A stretch of DNA of 64,000 nucleotides from assembly GCF_030209435.1 (NCBI RefSeq), contig NZ_JARVRX010000003.1, positions 124,001 to 188,000 of the forward strand. Direction: 5' to 3'. The position numbers were made by a program, and so were the translations under genes. The notes beneath the pieces were generated by a model that saw nothing but the letters and a program-made list of their open reading frames with translations, made no database searches and was not told where the DNA came from. Numbering within the stretch: the first letter of the stretch is position 1; every line of letters starts with the position of its first letter. Below are positions 1 through 6,851 of the stretch, piece by piece. This DNA comes from Mycolicibacterium sp. lyk4-40-TYG-92 (GTDB lineage: Bacteria; Actinomycetota; Actinomycetes; Mycobacteriales; Mycobacteriaceae).

Positions 1-322
1 CCTGAACCCACTTACGGGTCTCATCAAGGCCCTGCCGACCCTTCGTGACGATCTCGGCCGATCGATCGACAGTGGCGCGCAACTGCTGGTCCAGGTCCGC
101 CAGTCCACCTAGGGCACGTCCCTGACTGTTGTTGGCCTTGCCATAAGCAGTGGACGCGGTACCGCTCCAGTTATCCCCTGGCGCTGCAGCCTGCACGGTG
201 GCCTGCATGCCACGCAACTGCGTGCTCTTGTCGAAATGTTCGCCCGTCTGCGGCGTACCGGTACCGAATGTGGCGTGCGCCCGCTGCCACACCGAATCAA
301 ACGCATCGAGCACATCCCCCAT
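1..322 (-). CDS. EspA/EspE-like ESX secretion-associated protein, partial (3' end off left edge)
   Basis: The minus-strand frame opens with ATG at 320-322 and stays open for 107 codons to the window edge, so only the N-terminal part is present. The protein begins MGDVLDAFDSVWQ and carries a WSG tripeptide at residues 52-54 followed by a tyrosine at 60. This W-x-G turn between two predicted helices is typical of type VII secretion substrates, and the arrangement resembles the N-terminus of the EspA/EspE family. Family knowledge suggests export through an ESX system; that is inference here because the C-terminal secretion signal is off-window. The ribosome binding site is weak (AGGTCGG). Other WXG100-type or EspB-like substrates remain possible. 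Confidence 0.6.
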   Translation of the reverse strand, partial: MGDVLDAFDSVWQRAHATFGTGTPQTGEHFDKSTQLRGMQATVQAAAPGDNWSGTASTAYGKANNSQGRALGGLADLDQQLRATVDRSAEIVTKGRQGLDETRKWVQ

Positions 323-400
323 ACCGACCTAGTCTATTCGTGGTCGGCGAACTGCCAGACGGTAATTTCCCAGCTCAAGCCAGTTTCGCTCGCAGTCGCG

Positions 401-1588
401 TCAGACGATCCCGTTGACGAACTTGCCGTCCCGGACCGCTTGGGCAACGGTCAGCATCGCGGAAGCGCTTTGCGGCCACGAGAATTCGGCAGCCCGCACC
501 TGTGCCTTGGCGCCCAGCTGATCGCGCAGGACGGCGTCGGTCAGCAGGGTCTCGAGCGCGGTCACCAAGCCGCGGTGGTCGTCGACCAGCAGGCCCGTCA
601 CCCCGTCGACGATCGAGTCGGTGAGGCCACCCGAGGACCGGTAGCCGACCGTCGGCACGCCGTGCTGCGCGGCCTCGATGACGGCCAGCGCCCAGCCTTC
701 CTTGCGCGACGGCAGCGCATGGACCCAAGCCTGTTGCAGCACTTCGTGTTTGGTGGCCTCGTCGACGTGGCCGTGGAACGTGACCGCGGAACTGATGCCG
801 AGCCGCCGGGCGTGCGCGACCAGCCGCTCGTCCCACCAGCCGCCGCCGACGACATCCAGCCGGAGGCCCGGCACCACCGGCGCCAGCAGCGCGACGGCGT
901 CGAGCACGTCCTCGATCTGCTTGTGCGGCACCAACCGCGACAGCACCACGATGCGCGGCTGCTCCGAGCGCGACGCCGACAACGACTCAGCAGGCGCGAG
1001 GTCGACCCCGTTGCGGACGACGGCGATCCGCGAAGCGTCGACGCCCAGGTCCACCAGATCGCGCGCCGACGGCAGCGACACCGTCACGTACTGGTTGTTC
1101 CGATGCAGCCGGGGCGAGAGCCGCGACTCCACGAACCAGCCGAACTTGCTCATCAACCGCCCAGCTACCGGCCACTGGTCGCGGTGGCAGTGATGGACCA
1201 GCACCATCGCGCGCCGGCCGTAGGCCAAGCGAGCCAGGAAAGGAATGCCGTTCTGCGAATCGATCACCACATCCGGCCGGACGCCGCGCAGCGGACCCAG
1301 CCCGACGCGGGCCAGCACCATGGCCAGCCCGGCCCAGATGTAGACCGACAACCGGCCACCGCCGCGGCTGATCCGGATGCCGTCGACAACTTCGGTGCGC
1401 GACGCCCCGCGATACCGGGCGGTCCGCAGCGTCACCCGCACTCCGGACTCGGCCAGCTGTGCGCCGATGCGCTGGAGATACGTCTCACTGCCACCGCCCT
1501 GGGGGTGGCCGGTATCGCGCCAGCAGAGCAGCAGCACCGACCGGATCTCGTCAGGAGATCCAGCAGGCTGCTGGGGGTGGTCTGGCAT
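401..1588 (-). CDS. GT4-family glycosyltransferase (Rv0225-like)
   Basis: This is a 395-residue GT-B glycosyltransferase of the GT4 type. The N-terminus has the donor-domain start LLLCWRDTGHPQGGGSE, where the glycine-rich loop is typical of GT4 enzymes. The C-terminal half has RNGVDLAP, VVLSRLVPHK and the EGWALAVIEAAQHG segment (E-x7-E-like nucleotide-sugar motif). It probably transfers a sugar from an NDP- or GDP-sugar to an envelope glycolipid or polysaccharide; the acceptor cannot be read from sequence. The ATG at 1586-1588 was chosen because upstream codons are antisense to the methyltransferase. It is divergent from the methyltransferase with only 33 bp between, an arrangement I recall for Rv0225/Rv0224c. 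Confidence 0.85.
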   Translation of the reverse strand: MPDHPQQPAGSPDEIRSVLLLCWRDTGHPQGGGSETYLQRIGAQLAESGVRVTLRTARYRGASRTEVVDGIRISRGGGRLSVYIWAGLAMVLARVGLGPLRGVRPDVVIDSQNGIPFLARLAYGRRAMVLVHHCHRDQWPVAGRLMSKFGWFVESRLSPRLHRNNQYVTVSLPSARDLVDLGVDASRIAVVRNGVDLAPAESLSASRSEQPRIVVLSRLVPHKQIEDVLDAVALLAPVVPGLRLDVVGGGWWDERLVAHARRLGISSAVTFHGHVDEATKHEVLQQAWVHALPSRKEGWALAVIEAAQHGVPTVGYRSSGGLTDSIVDGVTGLLVDDHRGLVTALETLLTDAVLRDQLGAKAQVRAAEFSWPQSASAMLTVAQAVRDGKFVNGIV

Positions 1589-1621
1589 CGAATGAAGGGT
1601 ACCGGTCAGTAGGGTTGCGGA

Positions 1622-2434
1622 GTGAATCGCTGGGCAGCCAAACGACTGGTCACCACGCGCAAGCGGGCCACCCTCTCCCGCTCGATCCGACTGCTCAGCG
1701 AGTTCCGTTTCGAGCAGACCGACCCGGCCCGCTTCTACGGCGGCCTCGCCCGCGACACGGTCGCCTTGGTGGACGGCCTGTGGCGCGACCTCAACGGAAC
1801 CGCACCCGAGGGCGCGACGGTGCTCGACGTGGGCGGTGGCCCTGGCTACTTCGCCACCGAATTCTCCAGCGCCGGAATGACGTACATCGGTGTCGAGCCC
1901 GATGAGGCCGAGGCGCACGCCGGAGCCGCCCTGGCGGCGACATCCAGCACGAGCCCGGCCGCCCAGCCCGATGCCGCCGGCACCTTCGTGCGCGCCTCGG
2001 GCATGGCGCTGCCGTTCGCCGACGACAGCGTCGACATCTGCTTGTCGTCGAACGTCGCCGAGCACGTTCGCGAACCGTGGCTGATGGGCCGGGAGATGTT
2101 GCGGGTCACCCGGCCGGGCGGACTGGCGATCCTGTCGTACACGGTGTGGCTCGGCCCCTTCGGTGGCCACGAGATGGGGCTGACGCATTACCTGGGGGGC
2201 CGGCGGGCCGCCGAGATGTACACCCGCAAACACGGTCACCGGCCGAAGAACGACTACGGATCGTCGTTGTTCGCGGTATCGGCCGCAGCTGGGCTGGAAT
2301 GGGCACGCAGCACGGGGGCGCTGGTTGCCGCATTCCCCCGCTACCACCCGCAATGGGCCTGGCGTGCGACTTCTGTACCGGTGTTACAGGAGTTCTTGAC
2401 GAGCAACCTGGTGTTGGTGCTCCGACCCAGCTGA
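1622..2434 (+). CDS. SAM-dependent class I methyltransferase (Rv0224c-like)
   Basis: The 270-residue protein starts at GTG 1622. Motif I is clear (VLDVGGGPGYFATEF, around residue 70), followed by the acidic ribose-binding position in VEPDE and a post-motif SSNVAEHV typical of Methyltransf_11 enzymes. Its substrate is not evident. It pairs divergently with the glycosyltransferase, which suggests a shared envelope-glycan pathway; this is inference from the shared 33-bp intergenic space. No membrane segment or signal peptide is visible, so it should be cytosolic. The following aldehyde dehydrogenase has its own KstR-like box and is probably transcribed separately. Confidence 0.85.
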   Translation: MNRWAAKRLVTTRKRATLSRSIRLLSEFRFEQTDPARFYGGLARDTVALVDGLWRDLNGTAPEGATVLDVGGGPGYFATEFSSAGMTYIGVEPDEAEAHAGAALAATSSTSPAAQPDAAGTFVRASGMALPFADDSVDICLSSNVAEHVREPWLMGREMLRVTRPGGLAILSYTVWLGPFGGHEMGLTHYLGGRRAAEMYTRKHGHRPKNDYGSSLFAVSAAAGLEWARSTGALVAAFPRYHPQWAWRATSVPVLQEFLTSNLVLVLRPS

Positions 2435-2444
2435 ACGACCTAAA

Positions 2445-2458
2445 TGGAACATGTTCTC
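2445..2458. promoter_or_regulatory. KstR-like operator (near-consensus palindrome)
   Basis: TGGAACATGTTCTC contains the perfect palindrome GAACATGTTC and matches the KstR consensus TNNAACNNGTTNNA except for the last base. It lies 32 bp upstream of the aldehyde dehydrogenase start at 2490. KstR is the TetR-family repressor of mycobacterial cholesterol catabolism, and I recall Rv0223c being assigned to its regulon. Confidence 0.6.
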
Positions 2459-2489
2459 GTTTGGCCGAAAACTCGGTAGTGTGACGGCC

Positions 2490-3962
2490 ATGACACAGAG
2501 CACGGCTTTCAAAACCGAGTGGGACCAGCTGTTCATCGGCGGTCAGTGGACCGCACCCTCGACGTCGGACGTCATCGAGGTGCACTCCCCGGCCACCGGC
2601 GAGCTCGTCGGCAAGGTGCCCCTGGCCTCGAAGGCCGATGTGGATGCCGCCTGTGCCGCGGCCCGCAAGGCGTTCGACGAGGGCCCGTGGCCCAAGATGT
2701 CCCCGGCCGAGCGCGCCGCGGTGATCGCCGAGGCGTCGCGCATCATGACCGAGCGCGCCGACGAACTGAAGTTCCTGCTGTCCGCCGAGACCGGCCAGCC
2801 CCCGAGCATCGTCGACATGATGCAGTACGGCGCGGCCATGTCGTCGTTCAACTACTACGCAGGCGCCGCCGACAAGTTCCAGTGGAGCGACATCCGCGAC
2901 GGCATCTACGGCCAGACGCTGGTGACCCGCGAGCCCATCGGCGTCGTCGCCGCCGTCGCCGCGTGGAACGTGCCGTTCTTCCTGGCCGCCAACAAGCTGG
3001 GCCCGGCGCTGCTGGCCGGCTGCACCGTCGTCCTCAAGCCCGCCGCCGAGACGCCGCTGTCGGTGTTCGCCATGGCGCAGGCCTTCGCCGACGCCGGCCT
3101 GCCCGAGGGCGTGCTGTCGATCGTGCCGGGTGGCCCCGAGACCGGCCGCGCGCTGACCGCCAACCCCGAGATCGACAAGTTCACCTTCACCGGCAGCTCG
3201 GCCGTCGGCAAGGAGATCGGCAAGGTCGCCGCCGAGCGGCTCAAGCCCTGCACCCTGGAACTCGGTGGCAAGTCCGCGGCGATCATCCTCGAGGACGCCG
3301 ACTTGGACTCGACCCTCCCGATGCTGCTGTTCTCGGGTCTGATGAACACCGGCCAGGCCTGTGTCGGCCAGACCCGCATCCTGGCGCCGCGGTCGCGGTA
3401 CGACGAGGTCGTCGAGAAGGTGGCCGCCGGCGCGGCCGCCATGCAGGTCGGTCTGCCCGACAACCCGGCCGCCATGATCGGCCCGCTGATCAGCGAGAAG
3501 CAGCGCGAGCGCGTCGAGAGCTACATCAAGAAGGGTGTTGAAGAAGGCGCCCGCATCGCCACCGGCGGCGGCCGCCCCGAAGGCCTGGATTCCGGTTGGT
3601 TCGTGCAGCCGACGGTGTTCGCCGATGTCGACAACTCCATGACCATCGCCCAGGAGGAGATCTTCGGCCCGGTGCTGGCGATCATCCCCTTCGACACCGA
3701 AGAAGACGCCATCCGGATCGCCAACGACTCGGACTACGGCCTGGCCGGCAGCGTCTACACCACCGACATCCCACGCGCCATGAAGATCGCCTCGCAGATT
3801 CGCACCGGCACCTACGCGGTCAACATGTACGCGTTCGATCCGGGCGCGCCGTTCGGCGGCTACAAGAACTCGGGCATCGGCCGCGAGAACGGCCCCGAGG
3901 GCATCGAGGCCTACTGCCAGGCCAAGAGTGTGCTGCTGCCGTTCGGCTACACCCCGGAGTAA
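2490..3962 (+). CDS. NAD(P)-dependent aldehyde dehydrogenase (Rv0223c-like)
   Basis: The 490-residue enzyme oxidises an aldehyde to a carboxylic acid using NAD(P). The general-base glutamate E257 sits in TLELGGKSAA and the catalytic cysteine C291 in NTGQACVGQTR; FTGSSAVGKEIG is the cofactor loop. Length is normal for the ALDH superfamily. ATG 2490 is preferred over the upstream ATG at 2451 because that one lies inside the KstR-like palindrome and adds an atypical leader. The operator implies derepression by steroid-derived CoA thioesters, so the substrate may be a steroid side-chain or other lipid-derived aldehyde; this is inference. A strong hairpin follows the stop. Confidence 0.93.
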   Translation: MTQSTAFKTEWDQLFIGGQWTAPSTSDVIEVHSPATGELVGKVPLASKADVDAACAAARKAFDEGPWPKMSPAERAAVIAEASRIMTERADELKFLLSAETGQPPSIVDMMQYGAAMSSFNYYAGAADKFQWSDIRDGIYGQTLVTREPIGVVAAVAAWNVPFFLAANKLGPALLAGCTVVLKPAAETPLSVFAMAQAFADAGLPEGVLSIVPGGPETGRALTANPEIDKFTFTGSSAVGKEIGKVAAERLKPCTLELGGKSAAIILEDADLDSTLPMLLFSGLMNTGQACVGQTRILAPRSRYDEVVEKVAAGAAAMQVGLPDNPAAMIGPLISEKQRERVESYIKKGVEEGARIATGGGRPEGLDSGWFVQPTVFADVDNSMTIAQEEIFGPVLAIIPFDTEEDAIRIANDSDYGLAGSVYTTDIPRAMKIASQIRTGTYAVNMYAFDPGAPFGGYKNSGIGRENGPEGIEAYCQAKSVLLPFGYTPE

Positions 3963-3978
3963 CACCGCCTTCGTCCGG

Positions 3979-4032
3979 ATGGCCACCCGCGTCTCGTCCT
4001 TCGCCCCTCGGGGGACTCGGCCGGGTGGCCAT
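3979..4032 (+). terminator. Hairpin downstream of aldehyde dehydrogenase
   Basis: Perfect 11-bp arms ATGGCCACCCG (3979-3989) and CGGGTGGCCAT (4022-4032) with a 32-nt loop that can fold further. A short TCGGCTTTT tract follows. It sits 17 bp after the stop and probably ends the transcript. Confidence 0.5.
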
Positions 4033-4133
4033 TCGGCTTTTCGGCACCCGTTTTTTAACCCAGGCGACACCCAGCAATGGCTGATACCGTCACGCCCGTC
4101 CGAAGGTCTGGCAAACAATCTGGGAGGAAACGC

Positions 4134-4355
4134 ATGGCTGTCTCTGTAGATCTCGACAAGGCACTCGACAAGGCTTACGAGGAGAAGTCCCTCAAGGACA
4201 TCCTCGACGCATCGCCCGCAGCGCTGGCCGGGGTCAGTGACTCCGACGCCGAGCACCTCGCCGCGGCGTTCAACATCAAGACCGTGCGCCAGCTCGGTGC
4301 CAACAAGTACTTCGCCGTCGCCGCCGCGCTCGTGGCGCTGGAGAACGCCGGCTAG
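4134..4355 (+). CDS. Small conserved-looking protein with helix-hairpin-helix-like C-terminus
   Basis: The 73-residue protein has no assigned function. ATG 4134 is chosen because a strong Shine-Dalgarno (GGGAGGAAA) lies 6-12 bp upstream. The first 25 residues are lysine- and aspartate-rich and helical (MAVSVDLDKALDKAYEEKS). The rest, ALAGVSDSDAEHLAAAFNIK followed by TVRQLGANKYFAVAAALVAL, resembles the LxGVxxxDAxxL...IxTVxxLA layout of helix-hairpin-helix modules. No signal peptide or transmembrane segment is visible. The strong ribosome site, following intrinsic-type terminator and isolated position suggest an independently and possibly highly expressed gene. Confidence 0.8.
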   Translation: MAVSVDLDKALDKAYEEKSLKDILDASPAALAGVSDSDAEHLAAAFNIKTVRQLGANKYFAVAAALVALENAG

Positions 4356-4391
4356 TTTTCCGCGCGGGATTCACCGCGAACAGTCGCAAAC

Positions 4392-4423
4392 CTGCCCCTT
4401 TTCCTTGGAGGAGGGGCAGTTTT
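4392..4423 (+). terminator. Intrinsic-type terminator after the 73-aa gene
   Basis: Perfect 8-bp stem CTGCCCCT (4392-4399) and AGGGGCAG (4412-4419) with a 12-nt loop, followed by TTTTGCGTTT. It lies 37 bp after the stop codon. Confidence 0.7.
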
Positions 4424-4553
4424 GCGTTTCCCGCACGTGGGCGGCACCCCGGGAGTTGAGTGGGAACTGAGGTCGCAAAAGTTCGAGTGCGCAGATGCGT
4501 TGGTTCGCAGTCAACGAAATTCTCGCGCGGCCGGCGCTCGAGCTGGAACGAGC

Positions 4554-5348
4554 CTAGGCCCCCCGGAACTGGGCGGCACGACGCTCGACGAAGGACTGGA
4601 CGCCTTCAGCGGCGTCCTGGGTGGTGAACAACCTGGACACTTCGGGTTGGAGCCGTCCGACCGCAGCTTGCGGGTCAGTGAGCGCGAGTTGCGCCGAGGC
4701 CAGCGTCGCCTGCACACCCAGTGGGGCCGCGCGGTCGGCGATTGTGTGGGCGATCTCGATGGCCCGCACGCGAGCGGCCGCGGCATCCTCGGCGACCTCC
4801 TGCACGAGGCCGATACGGTGCGCTTCGGTCGCGCCGAATTCGTCGCCCGTCAGCAGCCACCGCATGGCGTTGCCCCAGCCCGCGTCGCGCGGTAGCCGTA
4901 CGCTGGCGCCGCCGAACGGGTAGATGCCGCGCAGTACCTCGATCTGAGCGAACCGGGCGTCGGCGGCAGCCACCCGAATGTCTGCGGCGAGCAGCAGTTC
5001 GATACCGAGTGTCAGGCACCGCCCTTGGACCGCCGCGACGAGCGGTTTGGTCCATGGCCCGTCGAGCCGCCACGGGTCACGACCGTCGGCGGGGAACGGA
5101 CTCGCCCCCGCCGCAATGGACGGTGCGACGTCGAGCAGATCCAGCCCCGCGGTGAAGTGCTCACCATGCGCGACGAGCACTCCCACACGCAGGCTGCCGT
5201 CGCGCTCCAACAGGCCGTAGGCCCGTGACAGATCCGCCAGCATCGCGCGGTCGAACGCATTTCGCTTCTCGGGCCGGTTCAGGCCCATCACCAGAACATG
5301 CCCATCCCGCTCGAGGGTGACGGTCTGCAGATCGAGATCGGTCGTCAT
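4554..5348 (-). CDS. Enoyl-CoA hydratase/isomerase family protein (crotonase)
   Basis: The 264-residue protein is a crotonase-fold CoA enzyme. It shows LNRPEKRNAFDRAM near residue 25, the first oxyanion-hole region AHGEHFTAGLDLLDV near 62, and the second at VQGRCLTLGIELLLAADIRVA near 110. The usual GG pair of the second hole is replaced by LG, and the common catalytic glutamates are not obvious, so hydratase activity should not be assumed. It differs from the EchA1-like protein at 10 kb. The gene is monocistronic on the minus strand, and its start is 154 bp from the divergent small ORF and TetR gene, which may regulate it. Confidence 0.85.
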   Translation of the reverse strand: MTTDLDLQTVTLERDGHVLVMGLNRPEKRNAFDRAMLADLSRAYGLLERDGSLRVGVLVAHGEHFTAGLDLLDVAPSIAAGASPFPADGRDPWRLDGPWTKPLVAAVQGRCLTLGIELLLAADIRVAAADARFAQIEVLRGIYPFGGASVRLPRDAGWGNAMRWLLTGDEFGATEAHRIGLVQEVAEDAAAARVRAIEIAHTIADRAAPLGVQATLASAQLALTDPQAAVGRLQPEVSRLFTTQDAAEGVQSFVERRAAQFRGA

Positions 5349-5502
5349 GCAAGCAGTGAACTCTTGATCCCAGAATTATGCAATAGACCATAGTTTTGGC
5401 CACGCACAGTCGCCAGAGCGGCCCGATAGTGACCTGGCATACATTCCTTGGCCCGATGTGTGCGACGTTTTATGCTCATCCCCATATCGAGGAGGGCGCG
5501 CC

Positions 5503-5637
5503 ATGTGGGTGGTCGAGGTCAACGTGAAGGGTCATCGCTTCACGCATACCGTCCTGGGTGCCAACGCGCGGCTGCGTGAGGCAGCGCGCGGCGTACAGGA
5601 TCGGATGACGCAGCTGCGGAACCGGGTCACGCATTGA
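5503..5637 (+). CDS. 44-residue small protein translationally coupled to TetR regulator
   Basis: ATG 5503 is preceded by a strong ribosome site (GAGGAGGGC). The 44-residue product begins MWVVEVNVKGHRFTHTVLG and has an alternating N-terminal strand pattern followed by an arginine-rich amphipathic helix. The stop overlaps the TTG start of the TetR gene (TTGA, 5634-5637), so the two should be co-translated. Function is unknown; a leader peptide that paces TetR translation, or a small partner protein, are both possible. Confidence 0.6.
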   Translation: MWVVEVNVKGHRFTHTVLGANARLREAARGVQDRMTQLRNRVTH

Positions 5638-6269
5638 CGTCAGCTGAGCCCGCCACCAAGACCGTCAACAAGCGCGGCGCCACACGGGAACGGATGGTGC
5701 GCAGCGCCGCCGCCGTGCTGCGCGAACGCGGTGCCGCAGGCGTGACCATCGACGAGGTGCTGGTCCGCAGCGGTGCGCCGCGCGGCTCGGTCTACCACCA
5801 CTTTCCCGAGGGCCGCAGCCAGCTGCTGATCGAGGCCCTGCAGTTCGCCGGTGATGCGATCGCCGCCCACATCGACGGTTCGGCCGCATACGGCGGCATC
5901 GCCCTTGTCCGCGGATTCGTCACCTTCTGGGATCGCATCCTCGCCGACAGCGACTTCACCGCCGGCTGCCCGGTGGTCGCCGCCGCAGTCGGGTCGGGCG
6001 ATGAAGCACCGATCCTGACGCCCATCGCCGCCGAGATCTTCGACCGGTGGCGCACCGCGCTCGGACACGCCTTCACCGCGGAAGGCTTCAGCGACACCGA
6101 TGCGTCAACGCTGGCGGTCACCTGCCTGGCGGCGCTCGAGGGCGCCGTGGTGCTCAGCCGCTCGTCGCAGAGCGTCGAACCGTTGCACGACGTCGCCACC
6201 CAGCTCGAATTCCTCATCAAAGCAAAGGCTTTCGTCAAGAACAACGGCCTGCCAACCGCGGGCGGTTAG
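5634..6269 (+). CDS. TetR/AcrR-family transcriptional regulator
   Basis: The 211-residue protein has an N-terminal TetR helix-turn-helix: RERMVRSAAAVLRERG followed by TIDEVLVRSGAPRGSVYHHF (about residues 18-60). The C-terminal ligand domain carries FTAGCPVVAAAV, resembling the TetR_C subgroup of YxaF/LmrA-type repressors. TTG 5634 is the best start because the next in-frame ATG lies inside the DNA-binding domain and the TTG overlaps the stop of the preceding small ORF. It probably represses itself and the divergent crotonase gene. It overlaps the convergent RibD-like gene by 4 bp at its 3' end. Confidence 0.88.
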   Translation: MTSAEPATKTVNKRGATRERMVRSAAAVLRERGAAGVTIDEVLVRSGAPRGSVYHHFPEGRSQLLIEALQFAGDAIAAHIDGSAAYGGIALVRGFVTFWDRILADSDFTAGCPVVAAAVGSGDEAPILTPIAAEIFDRWRTALGHAFTAEGFSDTDASTLAVTCLAALEGAVVLSRSSQSVEPLHDVATQLEFLIKAKAFVKNNGLPTAGG

Positions 6270-6793
6270 CCTTCCGCGCGCACCCACCGCGCACACACGA
6301 AGTCCCCGTTGACCGCGGACTCCTGCAACCGCCACTCCGAGCGCACCGGCAGCACGGGCGCGCCTTCGCCCAACGAGCACGGCGCGTAGGACACCACGAG
6401 TTCGTCGACCAGACCGGCCGTCACGAACTGCGCCGCGACGTCCCCGCCTCCGAGGACCCACACGTCACGCTCGCCCGCCGCCTCGACGAGCGTCGGATGC
6501 AGTTGCGCCACATCACCGCTCACCGCCTGCACCGGATGCCCGTCGACGACGACGCACTGCCGCGAGGTGAGCACCCACGTCGGTTGGGGGTACGGCCAGT
6601 CGCCCGGCTCGTTCTCGACGACCCAGCGGTACGTCGTCGACCCCATGACGAGTGCACCTACGGACTTCTCGAACGCCTTGTAGCCGAACGGCCCGTCGAC
6701 GTCGATGTCGCGCGAGAGCAGCCAGTCCAGGCTGCCTGCGGAGTCGACGATGAAGCCGTCCAAGCTCGATGCGGTGTAGTAAATGGTCGCCAT
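6266..6793 (-). CDS. RibD C-terminal / dihydrofolate-reductase-like family protein
   Basis: The 175-residue protein belongs to the RibD_C/DHFR-like NADPH reductase family. It begins MATIYYTASSLDGFI, the typical first strand, and has VGALVMGSTTYRWVVE and DVWVLGGGDVAAQFVTAGLVDELVV, the G-G-G nucleotide loop. These stand-alone proteins are widespread in actinobacteria and mostly uncharacterised; a riboflavin role is not implied without a deaminase domain. ATG at 6791-6793 matches the family N-terminus better than the longer frame. It is convergent with and overlaps the TetR gene by 4 bp. Confidence 0.85.
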   Translation of the reverse strand: MATIYYTASSLDGFIVDSAGSLDWLLSRDIDVDGPFGYKAFEKSVGALVMGSTTYRWVVENEPGDWPYPQPTWVLTSRQCVVVDGHPVQAVSGDVAQLHPTLVEAAGERDVWVLGGGDVAAQFVTAGLVDELVVSYAPCSLGEGAPVLPVRSEWRLQESAVNGDFVCARWVRAEG

Positions 6794-6851
6794 CGCAGCG
6801 AGTATGCCGGGACCCACCGACAATCCGGGGTGCCACGATTAGTGTTGCCGG

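Noticed and set aside
236..1612. 458-codon plus-strand ORF opposite the glycosyltransferase
   Set aside because: Arg/Gln/His-rich translation with no motifs; a high-GC antisense artefact over a clear GT4 gene.
2106..4256. 716-codon minus-strand ORF opposite the methyltransferase and aldehyde dehydrogenase
   Set aside because: Spans two real genes in antisense, is glycine/arginine-rich and has no domain pattern.
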